DNA of 38,750 nucleotides, from positions 1 to 38,750 of the forward strand of contig CAMHTW010000032.1 in assembly GCA_946188165.1 (NCBI GenBank), given 5' to 3'. Shown here one piece after another: positions 17,116-24,742 of the stretch. The position numbers and the translations under genes were made by a program. The first letter of the stretch is position 1. Each line of letters starts with the position of its first letter. This DNA is from an uncultured Prevotella sp. GTDB lineage: Bacteria > Bacteroidota > Bacteroidia > Bacteroidales > Bacteroidaceae. Below the pieces are notes generated by a model. It saw only the letters and a list, made by a program, of their open reading frames with translations. It had not been told where the DNA came from and did not search any database.

Positions 17116-18702
17116 CTATCTTGCCGAAACGTATTTGTGCAGCGTCTTGCGCACGGCACCATTGCCAGCATACAACTCCTTGACCATACCTTCTATCTGC
17201 TCACCAAGCCCAGCCTCATAGAGGTCCAGACCGAACACGTCCTTGCGCGAGTACAGCTGTTTCAAGCAACTATAATCCTGGTCCTGTTTGCCGATTTCCA
17301 ATGGAGCAACAATGGCCTGCAGTTCGTCGAGCATGGGGTCGGGCGAGCAGTCAAAGGCAGTGCCGTCGTCCTTGATGCCCTTCAGGTAGCGGGCATAGCC
17401 GGCCAGCGTCAGCGGAATCAGCACGAGGTTCGACTTGTCAAGTCCGCGTGCAATATACTTCTTCAGCGTCTCACCGAAACGGATTGGCAGTTTCTGCGAT
17501 GTATCCATGGCGATGCGCTGGGGGGCATCAGGCATGAAGGGGTTCGGAAGACGTTTGTTAAGCACGGCACCAATGAACTCGTAAGGGTTCAGCACACCTG
17601 GGTCAACCACTACGGGCATAGCCTCCATATAACCAATCTTCTGGATGAAGGCACGCAAGTCCTCGTCGGCCATCTCAGCGCTGATAAGCGTGTAGCCCAG
17701 CATGCAGCCATAGATGGACATGGCCGTGTGCAACGGGTTCAGACAGGTCGTTACCTTCATAGTCTCCACCTTGTCCACCGTCTCGCGAGTGGTATAGAGG
17801 GCGCCACCCAAGTCGAGTGGGGGACGACCGTTGGTGTAGTTGTCCTCAATGACCAGATACTGCACTTCTTCAGCATTGACGAACGGAGCCGTAAAGGTGT
17901 GCTTCTCAGTCTCGATATAGTTGTTGTCCTCGAAGCCGTCCTTGGCCAGCAACTCCTTCACTTTCTCGTGTGGACGTGGCGTAATTTTGTCAATCATAGA
18001 CCATGGGAAGGTAATCTTCTTTTCGTCCTTCAGATAGGCCAGGAATGCTTCCGGTACCAGTCCGTCCTTTACCCAACGCTCAGCGTATGCCATCACACCA
18101 GCCTTGACCTTGTCGCCATTGTGCGAGCAGTTGTCCATCGACTGCACAGTAAGAGGCAGTTCACCAGCCTTGAAACGCTCGAACAGCAGGGCGCAGACCT
18201 TACCCATGGCAAACACGGGGCTCAAGCCACGAGCCAAGTCAGCCTCGTTATAGGTGTAGCCCTTCTCCGTGATGGTGAATGAAATCATCTGTAGTGAAGG
18301 CTTCTTAAATATCTCTATAAGACGCTGCCAGTCAGTGAATTGTGGGTCAGCTTTTAAAGCTTCAGTTACACTTGCTATCACCTTCTTCTCGATGCTGCCG
18401 TCAGAGCAGAGGTTCACGCAGAGCGACAGGTTATTGTAAGGTGCGTAAGCCTTGTCGATGACTTCGAAGTCAAAGGTTTCGGCAACGATGACGCCACGGT
18501 CGTATTTGCCCGTATTCAGCGCATCGTTCAGGATGGCAGCAGGGAAGGCGCGGAAAATGTTTCCACCGCCAAAGTGTACCCATGTGGGCTCTTTAGCTGT
18601 TTTCTCACGCAATTTAGCAATGTCAAACTTTGGAAGCTCATAACCCTTGGCTTCCCATTCTGCGGCATTCAGCTGGCCGCTCAGTAGTTCGTTTAACTTC
18701 AT
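17116..18702 (-). CDS. Mannitol dehydrogenase family (polyol/uronate) oxidoreductase
   Basis: NAD(P)-dependent long-chain polyol dehydrogenase family, which includes mannitol 2-dehydrogenase, fructuronate reductase (UxuB) and tagaturonate reductase (UxaB). The 528-residue product has the N-terminal Rossmann motif VHFGGGNIFRAF (about 42-53) and the C-terminal all-helical domain. The catalytic region reads KVTTCLNPLH, with K316, N322 and H325; the Lys-Asn distance is one residue longer than in the classical K-x4-N-x2-H pattern, suggesting a separate subfamily, so the sugar substrate cannot be assigned. I chose ATG 18702: an upstream ATG at 18753 would put the coding start across the promoter at 18731-18762. 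A uronate-reductase role is possible but no uronate pathway partner is nearby. Confidence 0.88.
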   Translation of the reverse strand: MKLNELLSGQLNAAEWEAKGYELPKFDIAKLREKTAKEPTWVHFGGGNIFRAFPAAILNDALNTGKYDRGVIVAETFDFEVIDKAYAPYNNLSLCVNLCSDGSIEKKVIASVTEALKADPQFTDWQRLIEIFKKPSLQMISFTITEKGYTYNEADLARGLSPVFAMGKVCALLFERFKAGELPLTVQSMDNCSHNGDKVKAGVMAYAERWVKDGLVPEAFLAYLKDEKKITFPWSMIDKITPRPHEKVKELLAKDGFEDNNYIETEKHTFTAPFVNAEEVQYLVIEDNYTNGRPPLDLGGALYTTRETVDKVETMKVTTCLNPLHTAMSIYGCMLGYTLISAEMADEDLRAFIQKIGYMEAMPVVVDPGVLNPYEFIGAVLNKRLPNPFMPDAPQRIAMDTSQKLPIRFGETLKKYIARGLDKSNLVLIPLTLAGYARYLKGIKDDGTAFDCSPDPMLDELQAIVAPLEIGKQDQDYSCLKQLYSRKDVFGLDLYEAGLGEQIEGMVKELYAGNGAVRKTLHKYVSAR

Positions 18703-18730
18703 AATAAAAATAAGGTTTAAATAATTTCTG

Positions 18731-18762
18731 CAAAGGTAGTGCAAATTGCGCAAAATACCAAA
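18731..18762 (-). promoter_or_regulatory. Promoter of the mannitol-dehydrogenase-family gene
   Basis: Minus strand TTTG (18762-18759), 20 bases, TACCTTTG (18738-18731), an exact match to the Bacteroidota consensus. The chosen ATG (18702) is 28 bases downstream of the -7 box. Confidence 0.88.
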
Positions 18763-18841
18763 GGAAAAATCATTTTTCTTTCACAAGTCCCTTATTTCAT
18801 CCTGCAAACGCTGAGCCGTCTGTGAACGATTCAGAGAATGG

Positions 18842-20869
18842 TCATAGCCCCGTGACAACAAATCGGGCTCCGCTGGTATATTCCGGGTCGAGGGTAACTT
18901 TGTAACCCATTGATATGGCGAGGCGGCGAGCCAGAGGCAGGCCAATGCCAAGGCTATGTTCGTCGGAATACAGACGGACAAAGGGTTCGAAGATGCGCTC
19001 GGCATCAGCAGCAGGGACGACTGGTCCCTCATTGGCGATGGATATGGCGTATTTTCCTTCGACGTTAGCATGACAGGTTACCAGGACAGAGCCGCCTGTA
19101 GCATACTTATCAGCATTGTCAAGCAGACAGTTCAACAAGTCCTGCAACAGCGGGTTGGTATTAATCATCACATCGTCTGCCACTTCGGTCTTGAACGCCG
19201 TCGCCAATTTACGCTTCTTGTAAATAGCAGAGGGGTGGATATCGTAACTGTTCATGACGGAACGTACCACTTCGTTCAAGCCTATTCTGTCCTGCCGGGG
19301 TGTCGGAAAATCATCGCCGTAGAGGCTGAACAGAATCAACTGGTTAGCCGAGGTGGCTACATGGTAAGCATTATGGCATACGTCAGCCCGCAGCTGCATA
19401 TATTCATCGTGAGGTATCTGTCCGTTTCCGTCAATGATAATCTCTGAGGTACTAATCAGTGTTAGCAGCGGCGAACGGAGTGCTTTCATACAGATATCCC
19501 TCTCCTCGTTGGTAATGCCAGTAGTTCCTTGAGCAAACGAGTCGATAACGGGGTCAATCAGCGATTCTATGCTCCGGGCGGCAGCAAGGATGTCGCTGTA
19601 CCGCTTGGGACGCTCTTCCGGTTTCAAGAGGAAATCAGGGTTGTTGAAGATGTGCGCATAGCCCATCAGCACATTGATGGGCGACTTCAGCTTCTCATAA
19701 ATCGTGCTCACGAAGGCTCGGCGGATGGCTTGTCCTGCCTCAGTGCTGCGTCGCGCCTCCTGCAACTGGAGGAACTGCTCCTTCAGTCGGCGGTTCTTTT
19801 TGTGGCGATATATAAGCATGCCTACGAGCAGGGCAATGATAGCCAAAGCCATCAAGCCAACTATCACCAATTGTACGCGGCGCATCTCAGCCTTGTCATG
19901 CTCAGTCTGAAGCATGTCGATATCATGCGCCATATCAGCCATGTGTAACTCCAACGCTTCACGCTCGTCAGCCTGCACCAGACTGTCTTTTAGCTCCGAG
20001 GCACGAAAGGCCCGCTCCCAGTCGCCCATCTGCTCATAGACGTTGATGCGCAGTTCTGTAGCCATCAGCGGCACGTCAAGTGAGTCGCACCAGGCGAGGG
20101 CTCGCTGATAGTCGTTCTGCATCAGGCTATGGCACACCATCACCTGCTGCAGGTTGGCAGCATTAAACTGCGCAGGCAGATTCGAGCGGATACTGTCATA
20201 CTTGGCAAAATAGCGGTAGAAAGCCTCGCGGTCGCCCATCTTGTTGGCAATGATGCAGCGATAGCCCAGCACACCGCTCTCATACATCGGGTTAGCAAGC
20301 ATTTGCTGCGGCAGGCTGTCAAGACATGCCATGGCCTCGGCAGGACGTTTGAAACTGAGCGACTGTGCCAGCGAGAGATAGACATTGAACACTGCCACAG
20401 GCTCCTTCTCAGCATCTATGCCCTGCAAAGCACGCCTGAAGAACTTCTCGCCCATTTCCGGCTGGTTGCGGCCATTGTAGAAAAAGCCCAGTCCCATGTT
20501 CGAGATGTAGAGATACCGCTCCTGATGGTGCTCTTTAATATGATCAGTAAGGTGATGAATTTCGATAAAGGCACGATGGAAATGCTTATGGTTCACTTCA
20601 TATATGACACGATTCATCCACGTACGATAGTACTTTTCCCATTCCTGGCGGCGCTCCAGATAGTCCATGTACGTCTGTTGCGCCTCATAGAAGTCTGAAT
20701 CGCTGCCACTCATCTGTAGTTCACTGATGCGCTGCACCATTTCCATCTCCTGTTCCGAGGGTTGTTGAGGTTTCTCCTGATTCGTAGGCTTCTGCTGAGC
20801 GGCAAGCGTCACGCCTGCCACCAGCAGAGCTACGAACAAAAATACAATCTTTTTCACTACTAATACCAT
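18842..20869 (-). CDS. TPR-domain membrane sensor with degenerate histidine-kinase domain
   Basis: A 675-residue membrane signalling protein. A signal peptide or anchor (1-24, ending VTLAAQ) is followed by a periplasmic helical region with TPR-like repeats (about 35-300), a membrane segment (about 331-353), a short coiled coil and a kinase-like C-terminus. The H-box region reads FVSTIYEKLKSPINVLMGY, in which the usual His is Glu392. The HATPase has an N box (LLDNADKYA) and G2 (GIGLPLARRLA), but G1 reads NEGPVVP, with N613 where Asp is usual. ATP binding is therefore doubtful and autophosphorylation unlikely. The product ends in RFVVTGL. It is transcribed away from the DUF6266-like and TPR-PP2C genes. 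It may be a non-catalytic regulator; no response regulator is adjacent. Confidence 0.88.
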   Translation of the reverse strand: MVLVVKKIVFLFVALLVAGVTLAAQQKPTNQEKPQQPSEQEMEMVQRISELQMSGSDSDFYEAQQTYMDYLERRQEWEKYYRTWMNRVIYEVNHKHFHRAFIEIHHLTDHIKEHHQERYLYISNMGLGFFYNGRNQPEMGEKFFRRALQGIDAEKEPVAVFNVYLSLAQSLSFKRPAEAMACLDSLPQQMLANPMYESGVLGYRCIIANKMGDREAFYRYFAKYDSIRSNLPAQFNAANLQQVMVCHSLMQNDYQRALAWCDSLDVPLMATELRINVYEQMGDWERAFRASELKDSLVQADEREALELHMADMAHDIDMLQTEHDKAEMRRVQLVIVGLMALAIIALLVGMLIYRHKKNRRLKEQFLQLQEARRSTEAGQAIRRAFVSTIYEKLKSPINVLMGYAHIFNNPDFLLKPEERPKRYSDILAAARSIESLIDPVIDSFAQGTTGITNEERDICMKALRSPLLTLISTSEIIIDGNGQIPHDEYMQLRADVCHNAYHVATSANQLILFSLYGDDFPTPRQDRIGLNEVVRSVMNSYDIHPSAIYKKRKLATAFKTEVADDVMINTNPLLQDLLNCLLDNADKYATGGSVLVTCHANVEGKYAISIANEGPVVPAADAERIFEPFVRLYSDEHSLGIGLPLARRLAISMGYKVTLDPEYTSGARFVVTGL

Positions 20870-20912
20870 ATCTTAATCTTTATGTTGGCTATCATTTATC
20901 TTTTTGCCAGTG

Positions 20913-20920
20913 CAAAGATA
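20913..20920 (-). promoter_or_regulatory. Probable -7 box of the TPR sensor gene
   Basis: The minus strand reads TATCTTTG here, 43 bases upstream of the ATG at 20869. A TTTG -33 element at 19-21 bases upstream is not apparent, so only half the promoter is supported. Confidence 0.5.
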
Positions 20921-21123
20921 AGCAAAAGATATGAAACGGCCGCGCCTCAGACACCAATAGGCGAAGATTTTGCAGATTTTGAAACAATTTTTGCTAATTT
21001 TGAAAGTCGCTGCACAAAATCAAACTTTTTTGATACTCATTTTATCAAAATAACCAAAAACATACATCTTTTGTTCGTTGCTGTAGAATGATTCGTTAAA
21101 AAAAGAAGATTTCTCTTGTTTTA

Positions 21124-21155
21124 TTTGGAAGTTTCAACAATAATTCTTATCTTTG
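21124..21155 (+). promoter_or_regulatory. Promoter of the DUF6266-like gene
   Basis: TTTG (21124-21127), 20 bases, TATCTTTG (21148-21155): an exact Bacteroidota promoter. The 11-bp repeat array begins 11 bases after the -7 box, so it lies at or just after the transcription start. Confidence 0.87.
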
Positions 21156-21165
21156 CCAACAGTAT

Positions 21166-21217
21166 ATCTCTAGTTCATCTCTAGTTCATCTCTAATTCAT
21201 CTCTAGTTCATCTCTAG
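21166..21217 (+). repeat. 11-bp tandem repeat array in the 5' leader
   Basis: The unit ATCTCTAGTTC is repeated at 21166-21176, 21177-21187, 21188-21198 (one G to A change) and 21199-21209, with a partial fifth copy ATCTCTAG at 21210-21217. The last ATCTCTA (21210-21216) forms a perfect 7-bp inverted repeat with TAGAGAT at 21227-21233. The period is close to one helical turn of DNA. Confidence 0.92.
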
Positions 21218-21304
21218 ATATTATATTAGAGATATAGTAGAGTTAAAATAGGGAAGAACATGAAATAAATTGTAGTATAACATCAACTAAATAGTATAAG
21301 GATT

Positions 21305-22234
21305 ATGGCAGAAATGACGAAAGACATGTACGGGGCTGTAGGAAGAGTTGGCAACAAGACGTACTACCAGCGACTGGGAAAGACCATTGTGAGGACTAAC
21401 ACCCGACCGAAGAATCCTAAGACGTTTGAGCAGTCGCAGCATCGGGTTCTTGTCAAGGCTGTCAACAAGAGCTACAGCCAGTTGAAGGATATCTGTAACC
21501 ATACGTTCGAAGACTGCGACAACGCCTTCGAGTGTATGAACAAGTTCAAGAAGGTCAACTTGAAGTACCTTAGTGAGCACGCAATGTCGCTGATGAAGTC
21601 GGGGCAGACGCTGGGACATTTCTATCAGTTCACCCCTATTAACAGTGAGAAGTGGACACCCTTTGCAGCCATCATTTCCGAAGGTCATCTGCCAGTGGTC
21701 ACGGTGGGCATCGATGCTGCAGAGGGCCACAAGGCTTATGTCGCTACGCCCGGCTGTACCTATGCCGACTTTGTCACGGCATGGGGACTGCAACGTGGCG
21801 ACATGGTGACGTTTGTCACCGTTCAGAAACGCGAAGCCAATTATAATGTGGCGTTTGCCCGTCTCGTGCTCGACCCTGTCAATGCTGACGGCTCAGATGC
21901 TCCGATGACGACGGAGATAGTGGACAGTCAGGGCCGTTTCCCATGTCCGAACAGGAAGAACGAGCCGAACTTCTCGGCCTTTGTGTTTGCCGGCGACCGT
22001 TTCAACTTCGTGCTGGGTCGTGGCGGTGACGTGGCTGCTGCCGGCATCATCGTCAGCCGCGAGGGCGCCATGGGCAACTGGCTACGCAGCAACTGCCAGC
22101 TTTTGCTTGACGAAACAGCATTCGGCTCCGACCTCTGTAGTCTGGCGGAGGCTGTTGCATACAGTTACAAAACACCCGATATTGACATGGAATCTGAGTT
22201 ATATCTCAATAATGCAGGTGGAGGCGGCAAGTAA
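21305..22234 (+). CDS. Uncharacterised protein, possibly DUF6266-related
   Basis: Function unknown. The 309-residue product has no signal peptide or membrane segment. Its N-terminus (YGAVGRVGNKTYYQRLGKT, then TRPKNPKTFEQSQHR) follows the pattern of a Bacteroidota group in which a G-x-G-N-x-x-Y/W segment precedes a basic KNPRT-type motif, as in DUF6266 proteins; the similarity is by eye and the assignment is tentative. The C-terminal half is rich in Val, Ala and Gly and the last residues are NNAGGGGK. It has a strong promoter and a leader containing the 11-bp tandem array. It lies between two TPR-membrane signalling genes, but a functional link is unproven. Confidence 0.75.
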   Translation: MAEMTKDMYGAVGRVGNKTYYQRLGKTIVRTNTRPKNPKTFEQSQHRVLVKAVNKSYSQLKDICNHTFEDCDNAFECMNKFKKVNLKYLSEHAMSLMKSGQTLGHFYQFTPINSEKWTPFAAIISEGHLPVVTVGIDAAEGHKAYVATPGCTYADFVTAWGLQRGDMVTFVTVQKREANYNVAFARLVLDPVNADGSDAPMTTEIVDSQGRFPCPNRKNEPNFSAFVFAGDRFNFVLGRGGDVAAAGIIVSREGAMGNWLRSNCQLLLDETAFGSDLCSLAEAVAYSYKTPDIDMESELYLNNAGGGGK

Positions 22235-22252
22235 TTTTTTTTGTGATAATAT

Positions 22253-22283
22253 TTTGATGTTTAAGAAATAGTTACTAATTTTG
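22253..22283 (+). promoter_or_regulatory. Promoter of the TPR-PP2C gene
   Basis: TTTG (22253-22256), 19 bases, TAATTTTG (22276-22283). The ATG at 22312 is 28 bases downstream. Confidence 0.8.
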
Positions 22284-22311
22284 CCACTGAATTAAGACAT
22301 CAACTGAAAAT

Positions 22312-24387
22312 ATGGCAAAGCACATCGTTCTCATCCTGTTTCTGATGGCTGCCTCGCTGCAGTCGTGGGCACAGCCGGTGGCTGCCAATGACATAGCTGA
22401 GCTGCAGAAACAGATGTACCAACTCTATAACAAAAACGACCAGGCGGCCTTCATGGACGTGACCAACCGGCTGAAGGAGGCTGCCCAGAAGGCTGGCGAC
22501 GAACGCACCTTCTACAAGGCATGGGCCAACCAGGCACTCTACTTCGCCAACCGTCAACAGCGCAACAGGGGACAGCTGACGGCCAAGGACATGCAGCAAC
22601 ATGCACTGAACTACGACCATAAATTCGGCATCTACACGGGTACCCACGTCATGGGAACCATACTGGCCATGATGGGCGACTATGAGGAGGGCACGCAGAA
22701 CTTCAAGAAGGCCATCAGCTATCTGCACCAGAACTTCCCCAACGAGAGTGCCGCAGCCTCGTGGATAGAGTTGGCCCGCATCAGCCTGACAATGAAAAGG
22801 TGCCAAGAGGCCATCCGCAATGCCGAACAAGCCCTGAAGGAACCCAACATCACGGCGATGCACAGGCTGAACGCATGGTCGGTCATCTGTCTGAGCAAGT
22901 CGGACACCACCATCTATCGCGTCAAGGACGCTACCGAATACGCTAAGGAGTTCAACTATGCCTACGCCGAGCGCGAGAAAGCCAAGCGTGCCTACGGACG
23001 CGATGACTCAAGCGGCCCCATTATCGAGGTGTGGCGCAAAATCAACGACCACCAGTACGAAGAGGCATTGGCGCTGAGCGACAAACTGAGGTCGCCGCTG
23101 TTCCGACTTGACATTCGCCACCTTATCTATAAACGCATGGGCGACTACCGCAATGCATATCTCGGCCAGATAGCATACTGGAGGATGCGCGACTCCATCA
23201 ACAACACGCGCAACAACCACCTGCTGATGGAGATGACGGCGGCCATGGACCTGGGGCGCGTGGAACTGGAAGCCAAGGAGCTGAAGCTGCGCAATCAGCA
23301 GATGCAGCTGGACATGGCTGCCGACGAGCTGGCCAACAAACGACTGGCGGAGGAGGCGTTGATGCTGACACTGAAAAACCGCGACGCAGAACTGGCCAAC
23401 GCCACCATGCAGATAAAGAACGACAGTCTGGAGGCTCACAACAAGAACCTGAAACTGAGCGAATACCAGTCGAAGATGCAGGCCCAGGAGCAGAAGGAGC
23501 ACACCCACCACGTCATCATGGCTGCCACGGGCGCCATCGCCCTGCTCGTCATAGCCTTCCTCAGTTTCTACCTATACCGCCGCCAACTCGCGGCACGCCG
23601 GCTGAAGCATGCCTACCACCAACTGGAGGTTGCCTACGACCAGCTGGAGGAGACGACGTCGGCCAAGGAGCGCATAGAGAGCGAACTGCGCATTGCCCGC
23701 GACATTCAGATGTCGATGGTGCCGCACACCTTCCCGGAGCGCACCGACCTGGACCTCTACGGCCTGATGAACCCCGCCAAGGAGGTGGGCGGCGACCTCT
23801 ACGACTTCGAAATCATCGACAACCAGCTCTACTTCTGTCTCGGCGACGTCAGCGGCAAGGGTGTTCCCGCCTCGCTCTTCATGGCGCAGGCCATCCGACT
23901 GTTCCGTGCACTGGCCAAGCAGCGGCGTAAGCCCAGCGACATTGCCACCCGCCTGAACAACGAGCTGTCGGAGAACAACGACAACGGCATGTTCGTCACC
24001 ATGTTCATAGGCGAGGCCGACCTCACCACCGGCCATCTCTACTACTGCAATGCCGGGCATAACCCGCCACTGCTGGACGGCGAGTTCATCGACGTGGATT
24101 CTAACGCTCCCATCGGCCTGTGGCCTGAGCTCGACTTCGTGGGCGAGGAGCTGGCGTCTGTCAGCGGCAAACTGCTGTTCATCTATACCGACGGACTGAA
24201 CGAGGCAGAAAACCCGGCACAGGAGCAGTTCGGCGACGACCAGCTGCAGCAGATGCTGCAACAGATGAAGTCAGACAGTGCCAAGCAGGTGGTTGAACGT
24301 TTCTGTCAGGCAGTTGAGACGCACCGCAACGGTGCCGCGCCGAACGACGACCTGACCATGCTGGCCATCAGGTGTCTGAATAACTGA
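22312..24387 (+). CDS. TPR-domain membrane protein with cytosolic SpoIIE/PP2C phosphatase
   Basis: A 691-residue membrane protein that probably senses a periplasmic state and dephosphorylates a cytosolic STAS-type protein. A signal peptide (1-21, SLQSWAQ) is followed by TPR-like helices (about 25-300), a long coiled coil (about 310-395), a membrane segment (about 403-423, IMAATGAIALLVIAFLSFY), a second coiled coil with RIARDIQMSMVPHTFP, and the PP2C domain. Metal ligands are intact: D495/D498 (GGDLYD), D512 (GDVSGKG), D627 (YTDG) and D679/D680 (NDDL), plus CNAGHNPPLL. It shares its phosphatase type with the REC-PP2C protein at 3419. It is clearly richer in G+C than the neighbours (37 of 60 bases in 23761-23820). 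No kinase or STAS gene adjoins it on the same strand. Confidence 0.92.
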   Translation: MAKHIVLILFLMAASLQSWAQPVAANDIAELQKQMYQLYNKNDQAAFMDVTNRLKEAAQKAGDERTFYKAWANQALYFANRQQRNRGQLTAKDMQQHALNYDHKFGIYTGTHVMGTILAMMGDYEEGTQNFKKAISYLHQNFPNESAAASWIELARISLTMKRCQEAIRNAEQALKEPNITAMHRLNAWSVICLSKSDTTIYRVKDATEYAKEFNYAYAEREKAKRAYGRDDSSGPIIEVWRKINDHQYEEALALSDKLRSPLFRLDIRHLIYKRMGDYRNAYLGQIAYWRMRDSINNTRNNHLLMEMTAAMDLGRVELEAKELKLRNQQMQLDMAADELANKRLAEEALMLTLKNRDAELANATMQIKNDSLEAHNKNLKLSEYQSKMQAQEQKEHTHHVIMAATGAIALLVIAFLSFYLYRRQLAARRLKHAYHQLEVAYDQLEETTSAKERIESELRIARDIQMSMVPHTFPERTDLDLYGLMNPAKEVGGDLYDFEIIDNQLYFCLGDVSGKGVPASLFMAQAIRLFRALAKQRRKPSDIATRLNNELSENNDNGMFVTMFIGEADLTTGHLYYCNAGHNPPLLDGEFIDVDSNAPIGLWPELDFVGEELASVSGKLLFIYTDGLNEAENPAQEQFGDDQLQQMLQQMKSDSAKQVVERFCQAVETHRNGAAPNDDLTMLAIRCLNN

Positions 24388-24440
24388 ACGATAAAACAAC
24401 TAACTTTTGCATGAAAATGAAAGAAAAGATGGATTTTTCT

Positions 24441-24471
24441 TTGCATTTTGCTCACTTATTTGTACCTTTGC
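24441..24471 (+). promoter_or_regulatory. Promoter of the 2-oxoacid:ferredoxin oxidoreductase operon
   Basis: TTTG (24441-24444), 19 bases, TACCTTTG (24464-24471), 38 bases before the first ATG at 24510. Confidence 0.87.
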
Positions 24472-24509
24472 ACCCCAAAATCAGGATTTAATGCATTAAC
24501 AATAAGATT

Positions 24510-24740
24510 ATGGCTAAAATGAAAGGTGCCATCGTGGTGGATACTGAAAGGTGCAAGGGATGCCAGTTGTGCATCATAGCTTGTCCCCAAAAGGTCATTG
24601 CGCTGGCTAACAAAGTGAATCTGCACGGCTACCCTTACGTGGAGGCTACGAACGAGGAGGCCTGTGTGGGCTGTGCTTCGTGCGGCATTGTCTGCCCGGA
24701 CGGCTGTATCACCGTGTATCGTAAAAAGATGGAGGAGTAA
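24510..24740 (+). CDS. 2-oxoacid:ferredoxin oxidoreductase, ferredoxin-like (delta) subunit
   Basis: Small 76-residue electron-transfer subunit carrying two [4Fe-4S] clusters, passing electrons from the TPP enzyme to external ferredoxin. The two cluster motifs are complete: C15-C18-C21-C25 (CKGCQLCIIACP) and C52-C55-C58-C62 (CVGCASCGIVCP). It starts the operon and is followed after 2 bases by the alpha subunit. Subunits of this kind are called KorD, OorD or VorD; the substrate (2-oxoglutarate or a branched 2-oxoacid) cannot be read from this subunit. Confidence 0.93.
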   Translation: MAKMKGAIVVDTERCKGCQLCIIACPQKVIALANKVNLHGYPYVEATNEEACVGCASCGIVCPDGCITVYRKKMEE

Positions 24741-24742
24741 AA

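Larger units (their letters stand above)
20870..21304. other. Divergent intergenic region (435 bp)
   Basis: AT-rich gap between the minus-strand TPR sensor and the plus-strand DUF6266-like gene. It holds a minus-strand -7 box at 20913-20920, a complete plus-strand promoter at 21124-21155, the 11-bp tandem array at 21166-21217 and an A/T-rich leader. The only open frame (69 codons from 20882) overlaps the minus-strand promoter and has no recognisable features, so I do not annotate it. Confidence 0.7.

Noticed and set aside
17137..18282. A 381-codon plus-strand frame opposite the mannitol-dehydrogenase-family gene
   Set aside because: Shadow frame: composition is antisense-like, no motif, no promoter, and the opposite gene is conserved.
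18703..18753. Upstream ATG extending the mannitol-dehydrogenase-family protein by 17 residues
   Set aside because: The extension overlaps an exact promoter (18731-18762), so it cannot all be in the transcript; ATG 18702 gives the family-like N-terminus.
20882..21091. 69-codon plus-strand frame in the divergent intergenic region
   Set aside because: It overlaps the minus-strand -7 box, has no recognisable start context and its product shows no family features.
22312..24387. Possible histidine kinase reading of the TPR protein
   Set aside because: The output domain has the complete PP2C metal-ligand set and no HATPase boxes.
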